DNA of 42,576 bases, from positions 1 to 42,576 of the forward strand of contig DJMA01000014.1 in NCBI GenBank assembly GCA_002436415.1, in the 5' to 3' direction. Made by a program: the position numbers and the translations under genes. Positions 1 to 8,164 of the stretch are shown here, in pieces. Each line of letters starts with the position of its first letter. Position 1 is the first letter of the stretch. A model generated the notes under the pieces. That model saw only the letters and a list, made by a program, of their open reading frames with translations. It did no database searches and had not been told where the DNA came from. The stretch is from Bdellovibrionaceae bacterium UBA6502 (GTDB lineage Bacteria; Bdellovibrionota; Bdellovibrionia; Bdellovibrionales; UBA840).

Positions 1-7
1 TTTTAAA

Positions 8-33
8 GTGTCCAAATTATAGGGGACAGATCA
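8..33 (-). mobile_element. IS3-family-like terminal inverted repeat; element extends left of the window
   Basis: Read on the minus strand, the sequence starts TGATCTGTCCCC at base 33 and continues through TATAATTTGGACAC. A TGAxCT...CCCC...TGGACA pattern is typical of IS3-family terminal repeats, with the TG tip outermost. The orientation puts the body of the element to the left, outside the window. The same sequence with one mismatch is found inverted at 42553-42576. No transposase is visible, so the family call rests on the repeat alone. Confidence 0.6.
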
Positions 34-68
34 GAGAGGCCCTTTTTTTATTAAAATCAAATTTGTAC

Positions 69-884
69 TTATTCTGATTTTAGACATTCTTTTTCGTCTA
101 AAGTTTTATCTAGAGCCATTTCTAAAGTAATTAAGGCTTCTGATTTTATAGAAATTTCCTCAGCTTTTTCTTTCCATCCATTAAGTTCCTCACAGCTAGC
201 CTTATTCAATGTTTTCAAAGCCATTTGTGACAAATGAGCCTCCGTTAGTGTCGTTGAAGATTCTCTTGGTAACATATGAAAAGTGTCTAGGTGACTTTTT
301 TTGAGTTCTCTAAATTTAGGATATGCAAGTTTGAGGTGGTCTCTAAATGCAACAAGGTCCATTTTTAATGGTCTCATACTAAAGCTTACTTCTCTTTGTA
401 GTCTTTCGTTCAAAAGCTGGTTTAATAGGGCGTGAAAGTTAGGTACTTCTTTTTTCTCTAATTCATCAACTTCTGCCTGCGCAATAATTGCATCCGCGTC
501 AAAATAGGTTTGATCAACTAAATCGCTCCACTCCTGTTGCTGCTCTTCTGTTTCCAATGGAATGTTGTAAATTCGTGCAAGTGCGTTTCTGATGTTAAGA
601 CGAGAGAGTTCGTAGTGATTTACATTTTCTTGCAAGTCTACTGTTTGGGAATAGTTAATTTCTTCTCCGCCATAGACTTCTTCTATTTCATAGGTTTTTA
701 CAGAATTGTTTACAGAGTCATTAATCTCTTGTTGATTCCTAACTGTATTCTTTTTGGCGGAAGCTTCTTTATCCATTTGTTGTGCCTCTATTAAGAGGTC
801 TTGGCGACGATCAACTCCCTTATCAGAAGCAAAGCTATTTAAGGAAAGTGCTACTACACTAAGTAAGAAAAGATTGGTTTTCAT
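69..884 (-). CDS. Secreted protein of unknown function (271 aa)
   Basis: I do not recognise this protein. It begins with a clear Sec signal peptide (MKTN, then a hydrophobic stretch to about residue 18, with a likely cleavage after SFAS). The mature part is highly charged, rich in Glu, Gln and Leu, and probably mostly helical. It has one cysteine near the C-terminus (KASCEEL) and another at DEKECL, which could form a disulfide. The start is supported by an AGGAG ribosome site 7 bases upstream. It is preceded on the same strand by the patatin-like gene but separated by a terminator, so it probably has its own promoter. A periplasmic location is inferred. No catalytic motif is evident. Confidence 0.75.
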   Translation of the reverse strand: MKTNLFLLSVVALSLNSFASDKGVDRRQDLLIEAQQMDKEASAKKNTVRNQQEINDSVNNSVKTYEIEEVYGGEEINYSQTVDLQENVNHYELSRLNIRNALARIYNIPLETEEQQQEWSDLVDQTYFDADAIIAQAEVDELEKKEVPNFHALLNQLLNERLQREVSFSMRPLKMDLVAFRDHLKLAYPKFRELKKSHLDTFHMLPRESSTTLTEAHLSQMALKTLNKASCEELNGWKEKAEEISIKSEALITLEMALDKTLDEKECLKSE

Positions 885-986
885 TAAGTCTCCTTTAAAT
901 AAATTACGTCATTAACTAGTGCAAAAAGACAGCCAATCGAAATCTCATTAGTTTTCTGCTGGCGAAAACTTTTAAACAGAAAAGAC

Positions 987-1015
987 AAAAATTGGCATAC
1001 TTAACTGCCATTTTT
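987..1015 (-). terminator. Hairpin terminator after the patatin-like gene
   Basis: AAAAA, one bulged T, then TGGCA pairs across an 8-base loop with TGCCATTTTT. Both sides are A/T-flanked, so it can work in either direction; on the minus strand it would end the transcript of the patatin-like gene. The rest of the 885-1229 gap is AT-rich and shows no other gene. Confidence 0.7.
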
Positions 1016-1229
1016 AGTAAAATTAGTTAAAGAAGTGGATTTTAAAGTATTCTGAATAGGGGCTTATTAGCGAGGCTTTAGGTGGATTTGTAAAAAACAT
1101 TAGAAAAGAATTCTTAAACCTGGGTTAAAAAAAGAGGGGTAAATTTTTTAAGATCACCTAATCTACATAAATAGAATTTTGCTACTAAACTCGGTAAGCC
1201 TTAAGCAGTATTTTCCAAAGTAAGGAATC

Positions 1230-2447
1230 TTAAAGTTTTTCAGATTTGATTTTTTTAAGTGCGGCCTTATATCCCCATCGCAAAATTCGCTTTAAAATTT
1301 CAGGGTTTAAACTGAAATGATCAGCAAAAAAGAATTCGTGGTTTCTTGGATCTGGATGGATATAAACGTATTTTACATCTTTTCGGTGATTTAATGCTTT
1401 ATAAATTTCGTTTGTGAGACCTTCGATTTTGTCATCGGCTACCATATCTTTACTCAACTGATCTTGAATAATTTTGATTATCAATTCTACATTACTATGA
1501 TAGCGAAGGTATGCATTAATCTTTTGCTCAACAGCCTGGTATAGTGCTTGGTTAATGATTACGGGGATTCCGTACTTATGCAAACTACCAATTTGCTGGT
1601 TAAAATGGTAGGGCTGAATGGAATAGCTAGAAACTACTAAGTCTGCACCCATATCGTGGGCAACATGGGTTGAAAGGGTGTCGCGAATTTCTCCATCGAA
1701 GAAAAATATTTCTTTGCCCTTTTGATTGGGAATTCCATAAGGCGCAAAAACAGGTGGCAAAGCAGCGCTTGCAGCAATTGCTTGCGATATGCTCGCAAAA
1801 TTAGCCCATTTTGTATCACTATTTTTTCTTGGAATATCAAAGTCTCCAAAAATCACTTTTCTAGAATGATTAAGCTGCGTAGAAATAATAAACAGATCTA
1901 CTCCCAGATCTGAAAATTGATTCACTTCCAAAACCTTCTCACGAAAATAACGTTCGATGCCTTTGGTGGAAAACAGTCCATTCCATTTAAAACCTTGTTT
2001 AAATAGAGCCTCTAATCCGCCGGACAAAATAGGAGAATCAACCAATGCTCGTGGCATAAACTTGCGTAAATTAACGCCACTAAACTCAATGCCATTTAAG
2101 TAGAAAATATCTTTGTAGCGTAGTGGAGCCAAATCTCCAAAAGTGGGCAAGCGATTTCGAGTTTTGCGAATAAAGAGATTACCCATTTGAAAGCTATCAA
2201 TGATGCTTTCAATACTGTGTCCGCTTGCAAGGTAGGCACTAATGATTGATCCTGCACTGGAACCAACATAGGTAGTAAAAGTTTTATCAGGATCCACTAA
2301 GGCGTTTTCAACATCTTCTTTAGAGCCACCAGCAAAGTAGTAGCCATGCTCACGAAGTGCCAAGCTCACACCAACATGAAAAGCTGCGGCCTTAATTCCA
2401 CCACCGCTTAAAACCAGTGCTAACTTTTTATCCTTCTTTGCTTCCAT
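1230..2447 (-). CDS. Patatin-like phospholipase family protein
   Basis: Predicted lipid acyl hydrolase of the patatin family, which uses a Ser-Asp dyad. The oxyanion-hole motif SGGGIKAAAFHVG is near the N-terminus. The nucleophile elbow GSSAG (GxSxG) follows about 45 residues later, and the catalytic Asp is probably in FFDGEIRDT, where the usual DGG/DGA is DGE. An ATG at 2483 would add 12 mostly hydrophobic residues; I prefer 2447 because family members normally reach the GGG motif within about 10-15 residues and an AGGA lies 11 bases upstream. However, an AAAGG sits 5 bases before 2483, so the longer form is possible. There is no clear signal peptide in the short form. The gene is divergent from the HTH gene at 2761 across a palindrome-rich gap. 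Substrate is unknown. Confidence 0.88.
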   Translation of the reverse strand: MEAKKDKKLALVLSGGGIKAAAFHVGVSLALREHGYYFAGGSKEDVENALVDPDKTFTTYVGSSAGSIISAYLASGHSIESIIDSFQMGNLFIRKTRNRLPTFGDLAPLRYKDIFYLNGIEFSGVNLRKFMPRALVDSPILSGGLEALFKQGFKWNGLFSTKGIERYFREKVLEVNQFSDLGVDLFIISTQLNHSRKVIFGDFDIPRKNSDTKWANFASISQAIAASAALPPVFAPYGIPNQKGKEIFFFDGEIRDTLSTHVAHDMGADLVVSSYSIQPYHFNQQIGSLHKYGIPVIINQALYQAVEQKINAYLRYHSNVELIIKIIQDQLSKDMVADDKIEGLTNEIYKALNHRKDVKYVYIHPDPRNHEFFFADHFSLNPEILKRILRWGYKAALKKIKSEKL

Positions 2448-2562
2448 ACTATTTATCATCCTATAGATTAAAATAAAAAGCATCTAAGCCTTTTATCTAC
2501 AGGACAAAGCTATAGCGATTACCTGGTCATTTTTTCCTAGAATGAAAGAACAAATTGATCAA

Positions 2563-2739
2563 GTGAATAGGTGTTTGTTACATTTTCTGAATAGGCTATT
2601 CACCTACTCAAGACTTTTGACTAGTCAAAGTGTGAAGGCCAAAACACGATCACAATGTGTCAAACGCACTCCCAGATTGACTTTAATGGGAATTAGGTGT
2701 GAATTTTACATGTTGAATACTCAACTTTTGACTAGGCAA
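2563..2739. promoter_or_regulatory. Cluster of palindromic, operator-like sites in a divergent gap
   Basis: GTGAATAG at 2563-2570 is matched by CTATTCAC at 2596-2603, and GAATAGGCTATTC at 2589-2601 is itself a palindrome. A perfect 14-base palindrome TTTGACTAGTCAAA lies at 2616-2629, and a near copy TTTTGACTAGGCAA at 2726-2739. GTTGA/TCAAC at 2712-2725 frames a 4-base gap. The region separates the patatin-like gene (minus) from an HTH protein gene (plus), so operators for one regulator are plausible. Binding by the neighbouring HTH protein is an inference. Confidence 0.5.
2677..2705 (+). promoter_or_regulatory. Possible sigma-70 promoter for the HTH gene
   Basis: TTGACT, a 17-base spacer and TGAATT lie upstream of the start at 2761. 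The -35 is good and the -10 is only 4 of 6. The second TTTGACTAG-type site at 2726-2739 would overlap the early transcribed region, as expected for repression. Confidence 0.35.
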
Positions 2740-2760
2740 GCATCTGGAGGATGACCACCC

Positions 2761-3300
2761 ATGAACTGGTTAACCATTAATGACTACTCAAATAAATACG
2801 ACTTAAGCGTGTCTACTTTGCGTAGAAGAATAAAAGCGGAAGACATCGAGTTTCGATTGGAATCAGGAAAGTATTTTCTTTTAGATGAAGAGCCTAGAAA
2901 GCAGAAGGCCCAAAAAACATCAGAGAAGATTCAAAAAATCCCTTTGAAGCATAAGTTTGAAAAAGAGAATCTTGATTTTAAGACCGAAGAAAGCTCAGAT
3001 GATGAGCAGGCAGAATTGTTGGTAAATGCTGCAGTTAGAAGCTCCTCAGAAATGGTTACCAATCAAGATGAACAAAACATTCAATCTATGAGAACCGCTG
3101 CTGATTCAGCCTTCACAACAGCAAAAGAATTGCTCGACGAATTGAAGAAATCTTACTCTTTTATTTTACATGAAAAAGAAGAACAGATTTTGTATTTAAA
3201 AAATGAAATCTCTGATCTTAGAACTTTGATTCGTGTATTGGAAGATGACAACACAAAGCTCCGTCAATACGTAGAGCACCTTCATACAATTCAGGAATAA
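2761..3300 (+). CDS. HTH (MerR/excisionase-like) protein with C-terminal coiled coil
   Basis: The first 45 residues look like a small winged-helix domain of the MerR/excisionase type: WLTINDYSNKYDLSVSTLRRRI is a helix-turn-helix, followed by a short basic strand pair (EFRLESGKYFLLDE). A charged linker follows, and the last 80 residues are heptad-rich and should form a coiled coil (for example LKNEISDLRTLIRVLEDDNTKL). A DNA-binding, self-associating regulator or chromosome-associated protein is a reasonable inference; no specific family is recognised. A GGAGG site lies 10 bases before the ATG. Palindromes upstream suggest autoregulation or control of the divergent patatin-like gene. It converges with lon and shares a terminator with it. 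Confidence 0.8.
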   Translation: MNWLTINDYSNKYDLSVSTLRRRIKAEDIEFRLESGKYFLLDEEPRKQKAQKTSEKIQKIPLKHKFEKENLDFKTEESSDDEQAELLVNAAVRSSSEMVTNQDEQNIQSMRTAADSAFTTAKELLDELKKSYSFILHEKEEQILYLKNEISDLRTLIRVLEDDNTKLRQYVEHLHTIQE

Positions 3301-3323
3301 AAAAAGGCAGTCGAAAGACTGCC
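3301..3323 (-). terminator. GAAA/TTTC-capped terminator shared by lon and the HTH gene
   Basis: GGCAGTC at 3306-3312 pairs with GACTGCC at 3317-3323 across the loop GAAA. On the minus strand the stem is followed by a run of T, making a strong lon terminator. In the plus direction the stem is followed by TTAG and then a weaker T-rich stretch, so it may also end the HTH gene transcript. Confidence 0.85.
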
Positions 3324-3348
3324 TTAGAAAATTCTATTTTTTTAGCAA

Positions 3349-5757
3349 TTAAACACTTACTGCTACTTTCGGACTCTGGTCAGAACTAGTTCCGCCTTTG
3401 CCGTGTGACTTGCTAGTTTCAGCATCACCTAAAGCTACTGCTAAAACCTCGTCTAAGTGTTTTACTGGTATAAAATTCAACTTCTCTTTAAACATATCAG
3501 GAATATCTACAAGATCCTTCTGATTAGCGAATGGAATGATCACATCTTTTACGCCATGTCTTAGAGCAGCTAATGCTTTTTCTTTTAATCCACCAATTGG
3601 TAATACTCTACCTGTAAGTGTTACTTCTCCAGTCATTGCAACATCGGCTCTTACTGGCTTGTCAGTCATTAAGCTAATCATTGCAGTAGCCATCGTAATA
3701 CCCGCACTTGGACCATCCTTCGGAGTGGCACCCGCAGGGATATGTACATGAACTTCGTTTTCGTTAAACCATTCAGCATCGATACCCAAAGCTTGGTGGT
3801 TTGATCTAGCGTAGTTCATAGCGGCAGTAGCAGATTCTTTCATTACATCGCCCAATTGACCTGTAAGAACCATTCCACCTTTGCCTTTCATTTTAATTGT
3901 TTCAATGAAAAGAACTTCTCCTCCAACAGCTGTCCAAGCTAAACCAGTTGAAACTCCTACCTGATCTTCCGTCATTTCTTCATCACGGATGAAACGGGCT
4001 GGTCCTAACAAGTCATGAACTACTTCAGGAGTAATTACAGTTTTCTCTTTTTTACCCATTAGGAATTCTTTTGCAACTTTACGACAAACACTACCAATTT
4101 CTCTTTCTAGATTACGTAAACCAGATTCACGAGTGTAGTCAGCGATTACGGAACGAATGCCTTCGTCAGTAAATTCAATATGTTCATCAGTAATTCCATT
4201 AGCTTTCTTTTGACGATCAATTAAATGCTTGTGGGTAATTAATAATTTATCTTCTTCTGTGTATCCACTTAACTGGATCAATTCCATTCTGTCTTTTAGA
4301 GCTTGAGGAATGTTTTCCACTACGTTAGCCGTTGCTAAAAACATTACTTGGCTAAGATCAAAATCAACGTTTAAGTAGTTATCACGGAAAGCAAAGTTTT
4401 GCTCTGGATCAAGTACTTCTAACATAGCAGCACTTGGATCGCCTCTAAAATCACTACCTAGTTTATCGATCTCATCTAAGATGATTACAGGATTGTTTGT
4501 GCGAGCTTGCTTAATTGCCTGGATCACTTTACCCGGCATTGCTCCAACGTAAGTTCTACGATGCCCACGAATTTCTGCTTCGTCCTTAACACCACCCAAA
4601 GAAATTCTTTGGTACTCACGTCCCATTGCTTTTGCAATAGATTTTCCTAAACTTGTTTTACCAACGCCAGGAGGGCCTGCAAAACAAAGGATTGGACCTT
4701 TCATATCACCATTCTTAAGTTGACGAACGGCTAAGAATTCTAAAATACGATCTTTAATTTTCGCTAGATCATAATGATCAGAATCTAAAGCTTCTTTAGC
4801 GTGACCAAGATCTAAATTGTCATCTGAAGATTTTGCCCAAGGAAGATCTGCCATTAGATCTAAGTAAGTTCTTACCATTGAGGCTTCAGATGCGTCGGGA
4901 TGCATTCTTTCTAATCGAGCTAGTTGTTTTAGTGCTTCTAGCTCAACTTCTTCTGGCATACCAGCATTCATAAGTTTACTTCTTAAGTCATCCATTTCGT
5001 CAGACTTAGAATCGTTTTCACCAAGTTCATTCTTTATAGCGCGAAGTTGCTCACGTAAAAAGTACTCGCGTTGGCTTTTATTCATTTCGTCTTTGGCAGT
5101 ATTGCGAATTTTGTTCTGCATACTTAGAACTTCAAGTTCGTTACTTAACAGCTCACAAACCATTTTTAATCTCTCTTCATGATTGTGAGTTTCCAAGATC
5201 GCTTGTGCCTCTTCAACTTTTAGTCCAAGATTACTTGCGATAAGGTCTGCAAAACGACCAGTGTCGGTAACATCATCTAAAATAAGTAAGATGTCTGGAG
5301 TTAGCATTTTTCCTAATGAAATAATTTTCTCGATCATTTCTTTTGCGTTTCTCATCAACGCTTCAACTTCTAAACCAGTTTGGGCGTTGGAATCATCAAT
5401 TTTATCAACCGCTACAGAGAAGAACTCTTGAGTAAGGTTATACTTTTTGATTTTCGCTTTTGAAACACCTTGAATTAAGATCTTAACTCTACCGTCAGCT
5501 AATTTACGCATGCGCATAATCATTGCTACAGTTCCAGTTTCATAAATGGATTCAGGCGTAGGGTTTTCTTCTTTGAGATCTTTTTGTGAGGCAAGAAAAA
5601 TCATTCTATTTTTTGCCAAAGCTTCTTCGACTGCTTTTATAGAAGATTCACGTCCTACAAACAATGGTAAAATCATATAAGGAAAGATTACCAAATCACG
5701 GACTGGAATCATCGGAAGACTTTCAGGGATCTCTAACTTATTCTCATCAAAACTCAT
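3349..5757 (-). CDS. lon: ATP-dependent protease Lon
   Basis: Cytoplasmic AAA+ serine protease that unfolds and degrades misfolded and regulatory proteins. An N-terminal substrate-binding LON domain (PMIPVRDLVIFPYMI) is followed by a helical segment. The AAA+ module has Walker A GPPGVGKT at about residue 360, a Walker B ending ILDEIDK and sensor motifs. The C-terminal protease domain has the catalytic Ser in PKDGPSAG and a Lys about 43 residues later in GGLKEKALAA. At about 802 aa it has the normal bacterial length. A GTG at 5763 would add two residues, but the GGGGG ribosome site touches it directly and lies 6 bases before the ATG at 5757, so the ATG is preferred. A short hairpin overlaps this ribosome site. 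The end is Ser/Lys/Gly-rich and probably disordered. Confidence 0.97.
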   Translation of the reverse strand: MSFDENKLEIPESLPMIPVRDLVIFPYMILPLFVGRESSIKAVEEALAKNRMIFLASQKDLKEENPTPESIYETGTVAMIMRMRKLADGRVKILIQGVSKAKIKKYNLTQEFFSVAVDKIDDSNAQTGLEVEALMRNAKEMIEKIISLGKMLTPDILLILDDVTDTGRFADLIASNLGLKVEEAQAILETHNHEERLKMVCELLSNELEVLSMQNKIRNTAKDEMNKSQREYFLREQLRAIKNELGENDSKSDEMDDLRSKLMNAGMPEEVELEALKQLARLERMHPDASEASMVRTYLDLMADLPWAKSSDDNLDLGHAKEALDSDHYDLAKIKDRILEFLAVRQLKNGDMKGPILCFAGPPGVGKTSLGKSIAKAMGREYQRISLGGVKDEAEIRGHRRTYVGAMPGKVIQAIKQARTNNPVIILDEIDKLGSDFRGDPSAAMLEVLDPEQNFAFRDNYLNVDFDLSQVMFLATANVVENIPQALKDRMELIQLSGYTEEDKLLITHKHLIDRQKKANGITDEHIEFTDEGIRSVIADYTRESGLRNLEREIGSVCRKVAKEFLMGKKEKTVITPEVVHDLLGPARFIRDEEMTEDQVGVSTGLAWTAVGGEVLFIETIKMKGKGGMVLTGQLGDVMKESATAAMNYARSNHQALGIDAEWFNENEVHVHIPAGATPKDGPSAGITMATAMISLMTDKPVRADVAMTGEVTLTGRVLPIGGLKEKALAALRHGVKDVIIPFANQKDLVDIPDMFKEKLNFIPVKHLDEVLAVALGDAETSKSHGKGGTSSDQSPKVAVSV

Positions 5758-5765
5758 TTTCACCC

Positions 5766-5779
5766 CCGCTCATTAGCGG
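5766..5779 (-). promoter_or_regulatory. Hairpin overlapping the lon ribosome binding site
   Basis: On the minus strand CCGCT, the loop AATG and AGCGG form a 5-bp stem whose 3' arm runs into the GGGGG ribosome site of lon. Such a stem could mask the site and melt on warming, but this is inferred from position alone. Confidence 0.3.
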
Positions 5780-5924
5780 CACTAAGTTGTTCTTAGAGTT
5801 TTAATCGGGAAGGCTAATAGATAGCTTAAGTGTTTAATGCTTTTTTGTGAGTAATTTGGACTAGATAAAGAGCCGGAAATACAAAAATATTCTGTAGGAA
5901 AGACCTGCGTCTAAAGTGAAAAAA

Positions 5925-6131
5925 TTAAGTATTGTTAATTTTCTTGGACTTTTGTTTTAGCTTAACAGACTTTAATTTTTGCAGATTCAATTCTAATTTT
6001 AAAAGAGCTTTACGTTTATCTAGGATATTTTTCTTTGTGGTTTGCGCAGAAGACTGGATATTATCGATTTGATTAATCAAACCAGATTTTAGTTCATTTA
6101 GTTGTATAATGAGTTGATCAATCTTTTGCAT
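5925..6131 (-). CDS. Small coiled-coil protein (68 aa), unknown
   Basis: I do not recognise this small protein. It is Lys/Leu/Gln-rich (MQKIDQLIIQLNELKSG...), with no signal peptide, and is predicted to be almost wholly helical with coiled-coil character and a very basic C-terminus (KLKQKSKKINNT). An upstream ATG at 6218 is in frame but would add 29 atypical residues; the ATG at 6131 has an excellent GGGGGAG ribosome site 4 bases upstream and is clearly better. It follows the LpoA-like gene on the same strand after about 105 bases, and may be the last gene of the grpE-dnaJ-lpoA transcript. A small nucleic-acid or membrane-associated accessory role is possible. Confidence 0.6.
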   Translation of the reverse strand: MQKIDQLIIQLNELKSGLINQIDNIQSSAQTTKKNILDKRKALLKLELNLQKLKSVKLKQKSKKINNT

Positions 6132-6135
6132 AGAT

Positions 6136-6158
6136 CTCCCCCTTAAAGCCAGAGGGAG
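6136..6158 (-). promoter_or_regulatory. SD-sequestering hairpin before the 68-aa gene
   Basis: In the transcript CTCCC (complement of 6154-6158) can pair with the GGGAG of the ribosome site (complement of 6136-6140), with a 13-base loop. This would hide the ribosome site of the gene starting at 6131. Control by translation is inferred. Confidence 0.3.
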
Positions 6159-6237
6159 AATAGGGTAGCCGGACAAGGCAGTCACGAAAAAAAATAAATG
6201 ATCGCTGTTGTGTGGCAATGCTGCTCTTGGACAAGCA

Positions 6238-8163
6238 TTACTTCACTTGTAGGATTTCGCCCTTTTCAACTTTCATAGCGCGAAGAGGTCGTTCAATGTC
6301 GCCAACTTCGTTTACAGATATAAGTCCTAATGCACTTGGATAAGATTGAAGCTTTGAAAGAGCTTCTTTCAAGCCGCTTCTACTGCGGATATTTTCTTTA
6401 TCAATCAACTCTTTTAGCAGAAGGGTCGTCTCATAAGCAATTGCTTCATAGGTGTCAGGTTTACGACTAAAGCTTTTTTCAAAACTATCTACGAACTTCT
6501 TTGCACTTTCTTTTTCATAGTCAGTAAAGGTATCAACAAACAACAATTGATCTTTAAAGCTACCAGCTCTTTTGGATACACTTTTAGTATTCCAAAGATT
6601 TGTTCCCAATAAATAGGGCGTTTTGATGTCATTATATACAAGCATTGGTGCAATTTGGCCCAAAGCTTTAGATGTATCAGGGATAAAGATCGCATCAAAG
6701 TCTACAATTGGCGGTAGTAAATCTTCTGGGATTTTACGGCGTGTATTTTCTCCGTACTTTGCTTGCCATTCCTGAAGACGAAATTTGTATTCATCCATTC
6801 GATCTTCTCTATAATATGTTCCAACCAAACGACGAATGGGATCTCTAAAATCTGTTTCTTTAGAGCTATAGCTTTGAGCTCCTCGAATTTCACCACCATT
6901 GGCTAGGACTTCATCCCAAAAAATATTGGCAAACTCAATTCCGTAAGTGTCATTAGGGTAGAGTATGGCAAAGTTTTTATGGCCATATTTTTTCATACAA
7001 GTTTCAACAAGAGTTTTTACCTGCATATGTGATGTTAAAGCATTTCTAAAAACATAATCACCAGTTACTGTTAGTTCGGAGCTGAGGCTAAAGCCTATGT
7101 TTGGAACCCCAAGCTCTTGAGCTTTTTTAGCGATGGCTAAACTAGTTGCTCCTTTAACACTCCCTAAAATTGCGATTACATTGTCTTCGATCACTAACTT
7201 TTCAACGGCTTGTTTGGCAATGGCTGGACTGGCCTCTGAATCAATCACGGCTATCTTAAACTTAGAGGACTTATCAAAAACTCCCAGACCATGTTGAATA
7301 CCAGCCAGAGTTTTATATCCGATAGATTCTAATCTGCCACTTAAAGGAAGAATTACTCCAATGGTATAAGAATCAATCTTAGATCTAGAATAAATTTGCG
7401 TTAAAATTGAATTGGCTCTTTCAGCAAGTGCGGTATTTCCTTCAATGGATACTACATCTGATAAATAGGACTCAGCTTTAGAGTAATTGGATTCTTCAAA
7501 ATAATTAACACCAAGTTTATAAAGAGCAATGGGGCGAACAAAACTATAGCTTCGGTTACTTGCTACCACATTTAAGTCGTCCCGACTTAATTCATATTGA
7601 GTAATCTGCTTCGCTCTTAGTTGGTATTCTTCTTGTTTTTCAGTTTGCTGAGCACTCAGAAAAATCATTGATTTTAAAGCTTCGAGATCATTTCCTTTAA
7701 AAGAGCTGATTTCCGCTTTTAACTCATGTGCTGCCATTAGTGTTTTTATTTCATCCGAGAATTCAAAAATTGGAGCTAAGAGCTCTAGGGATTGGTAACT
7801 GTCTTTTTCAACCCATAAACTTCTAGCTGCCTGAAGCCTAGCCTGCCATTCCGCGGGAGAGAAGTATGGAGAGTTAATGATTTGCTGGTAAAAGTAAACT
7901 GCTCTTTTATAGTTTTTTTTGTCGAAATAAAAATTACCAAGAAGTAAATTTGCTTGTGCCGCCACTTGAAGATCTGGATTTTTAACGGCCAAATTTTCTA
8001 AGGCACTAAGAAGTTTAGCATCCGGTTTTTTTTCAAGCTGCTGTTTTAGACTTTGAAACTTCTGCGCGATGCTCGGAGGTGTAGGCTTCACTTCTTGTTT
8101 CTTGGGCTGACTTACACAAGAGATGATTAAACTTATACTGATTAATGCTAAAATGAATTTCAT
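6238..8163 (-). CDS. LpoA-like outer-membrane lipoprotein (TPR plus periplasmic-binding fold)
   Basis: Predicted outer-membrane lipoprotein resembling LpoA/LppC, the activator of penicillin-binding protein 1A. The signal peptide ends in a lipobox IISC with Cys16, and +2 is Val, which fits outer-membrane sorting. Residues 30-260 contain TPR-like helical repeats (ANLLLGNFYFDKKNYKRAV, ALYKLGVNYFEESNYSKAE). From about residue 265 a type I periplasmic-binding domain begins (IGVILPLSGRLESIGYKTL) and runs to the end. The two-part design and the 641-aa length match the LpoA family. A branched-chain amino-acid-binding protein is the alternative, but the TPR half and the lack of transporter genes argue against it. 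The start overlaps the dnaJ end almost exactly (TAATATG), so the genes are co-transcribed and probably translationally coupled. Confidence 0.8.
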   Translation of the reverse strand: MKFILALISISLIISCVSQPKKQEVKPTPPSIAQKFQSLKQQLEKKPDAKLLSALENLAVKNPDLQVAAQANLLLGNFYFDKKNYKRAVYFYQQIINSPYFSPAEWQARLQAARSLWVEKDSYQSLELLAPIFEFSDEIKTLMAAHELKAEISSFKGNDLEALKSMIFLSAQQTEKQEEYQLRAKQITQYELSRDDLNVVASNRSYSFVRPIALYKLGVNYFEESNYSKAESYLSDVVSIEGNTALAERANSILTQIYSRSKIDSYTIGVILPLSGRLESIGYKTLAGIQHGLGVFDKSSKFKIAVIDSEASPAIAKQAVEKLVIEDNVIAILGSVKGATSLAIAKKAQELGVPNIGFSLSSELTVTGDYVFRNALTSHMQVKTLVETCMKKYGHKNFAILYPNDTYGIEFANIFWDEVLANGGEIRGAQSYSSKETDFRDPIRRLVGTYYREDRMDEYKFRLQEWQAKYGENTRRKIPEDLLPPIVDFDAIFIPDTSKALGQIAPMLVYNDIKTPYLLGTNLWNTKSVSKRAGSFKDQLLFVDTFTDYEKESAKKFVDSFEKSFSRKPDTYEAIAYETTLLLKELIDKENIRSRSGLKEALSKLQSYPSALGLISVNEVGDIERPLRAMKVEKGEILQVK

Positions 8164-8164
8164 A

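Noticed and set aside
537..794. Open frame of 85 codons on the plus strand
   Set aside because: It is antisense to the secreted protein gene, hydrophobic and Phe/Ile-rich as expected for the reverse of helical charged sequence, and has no ribosome site.
2542..2754. Open frame of 70 codons ahead of the HTH gene
   Set aside because: It has no ribosome site, runs through the palindromic regulatory sites and has Arg/Ser/Thr composition unlike neighbouring genes.
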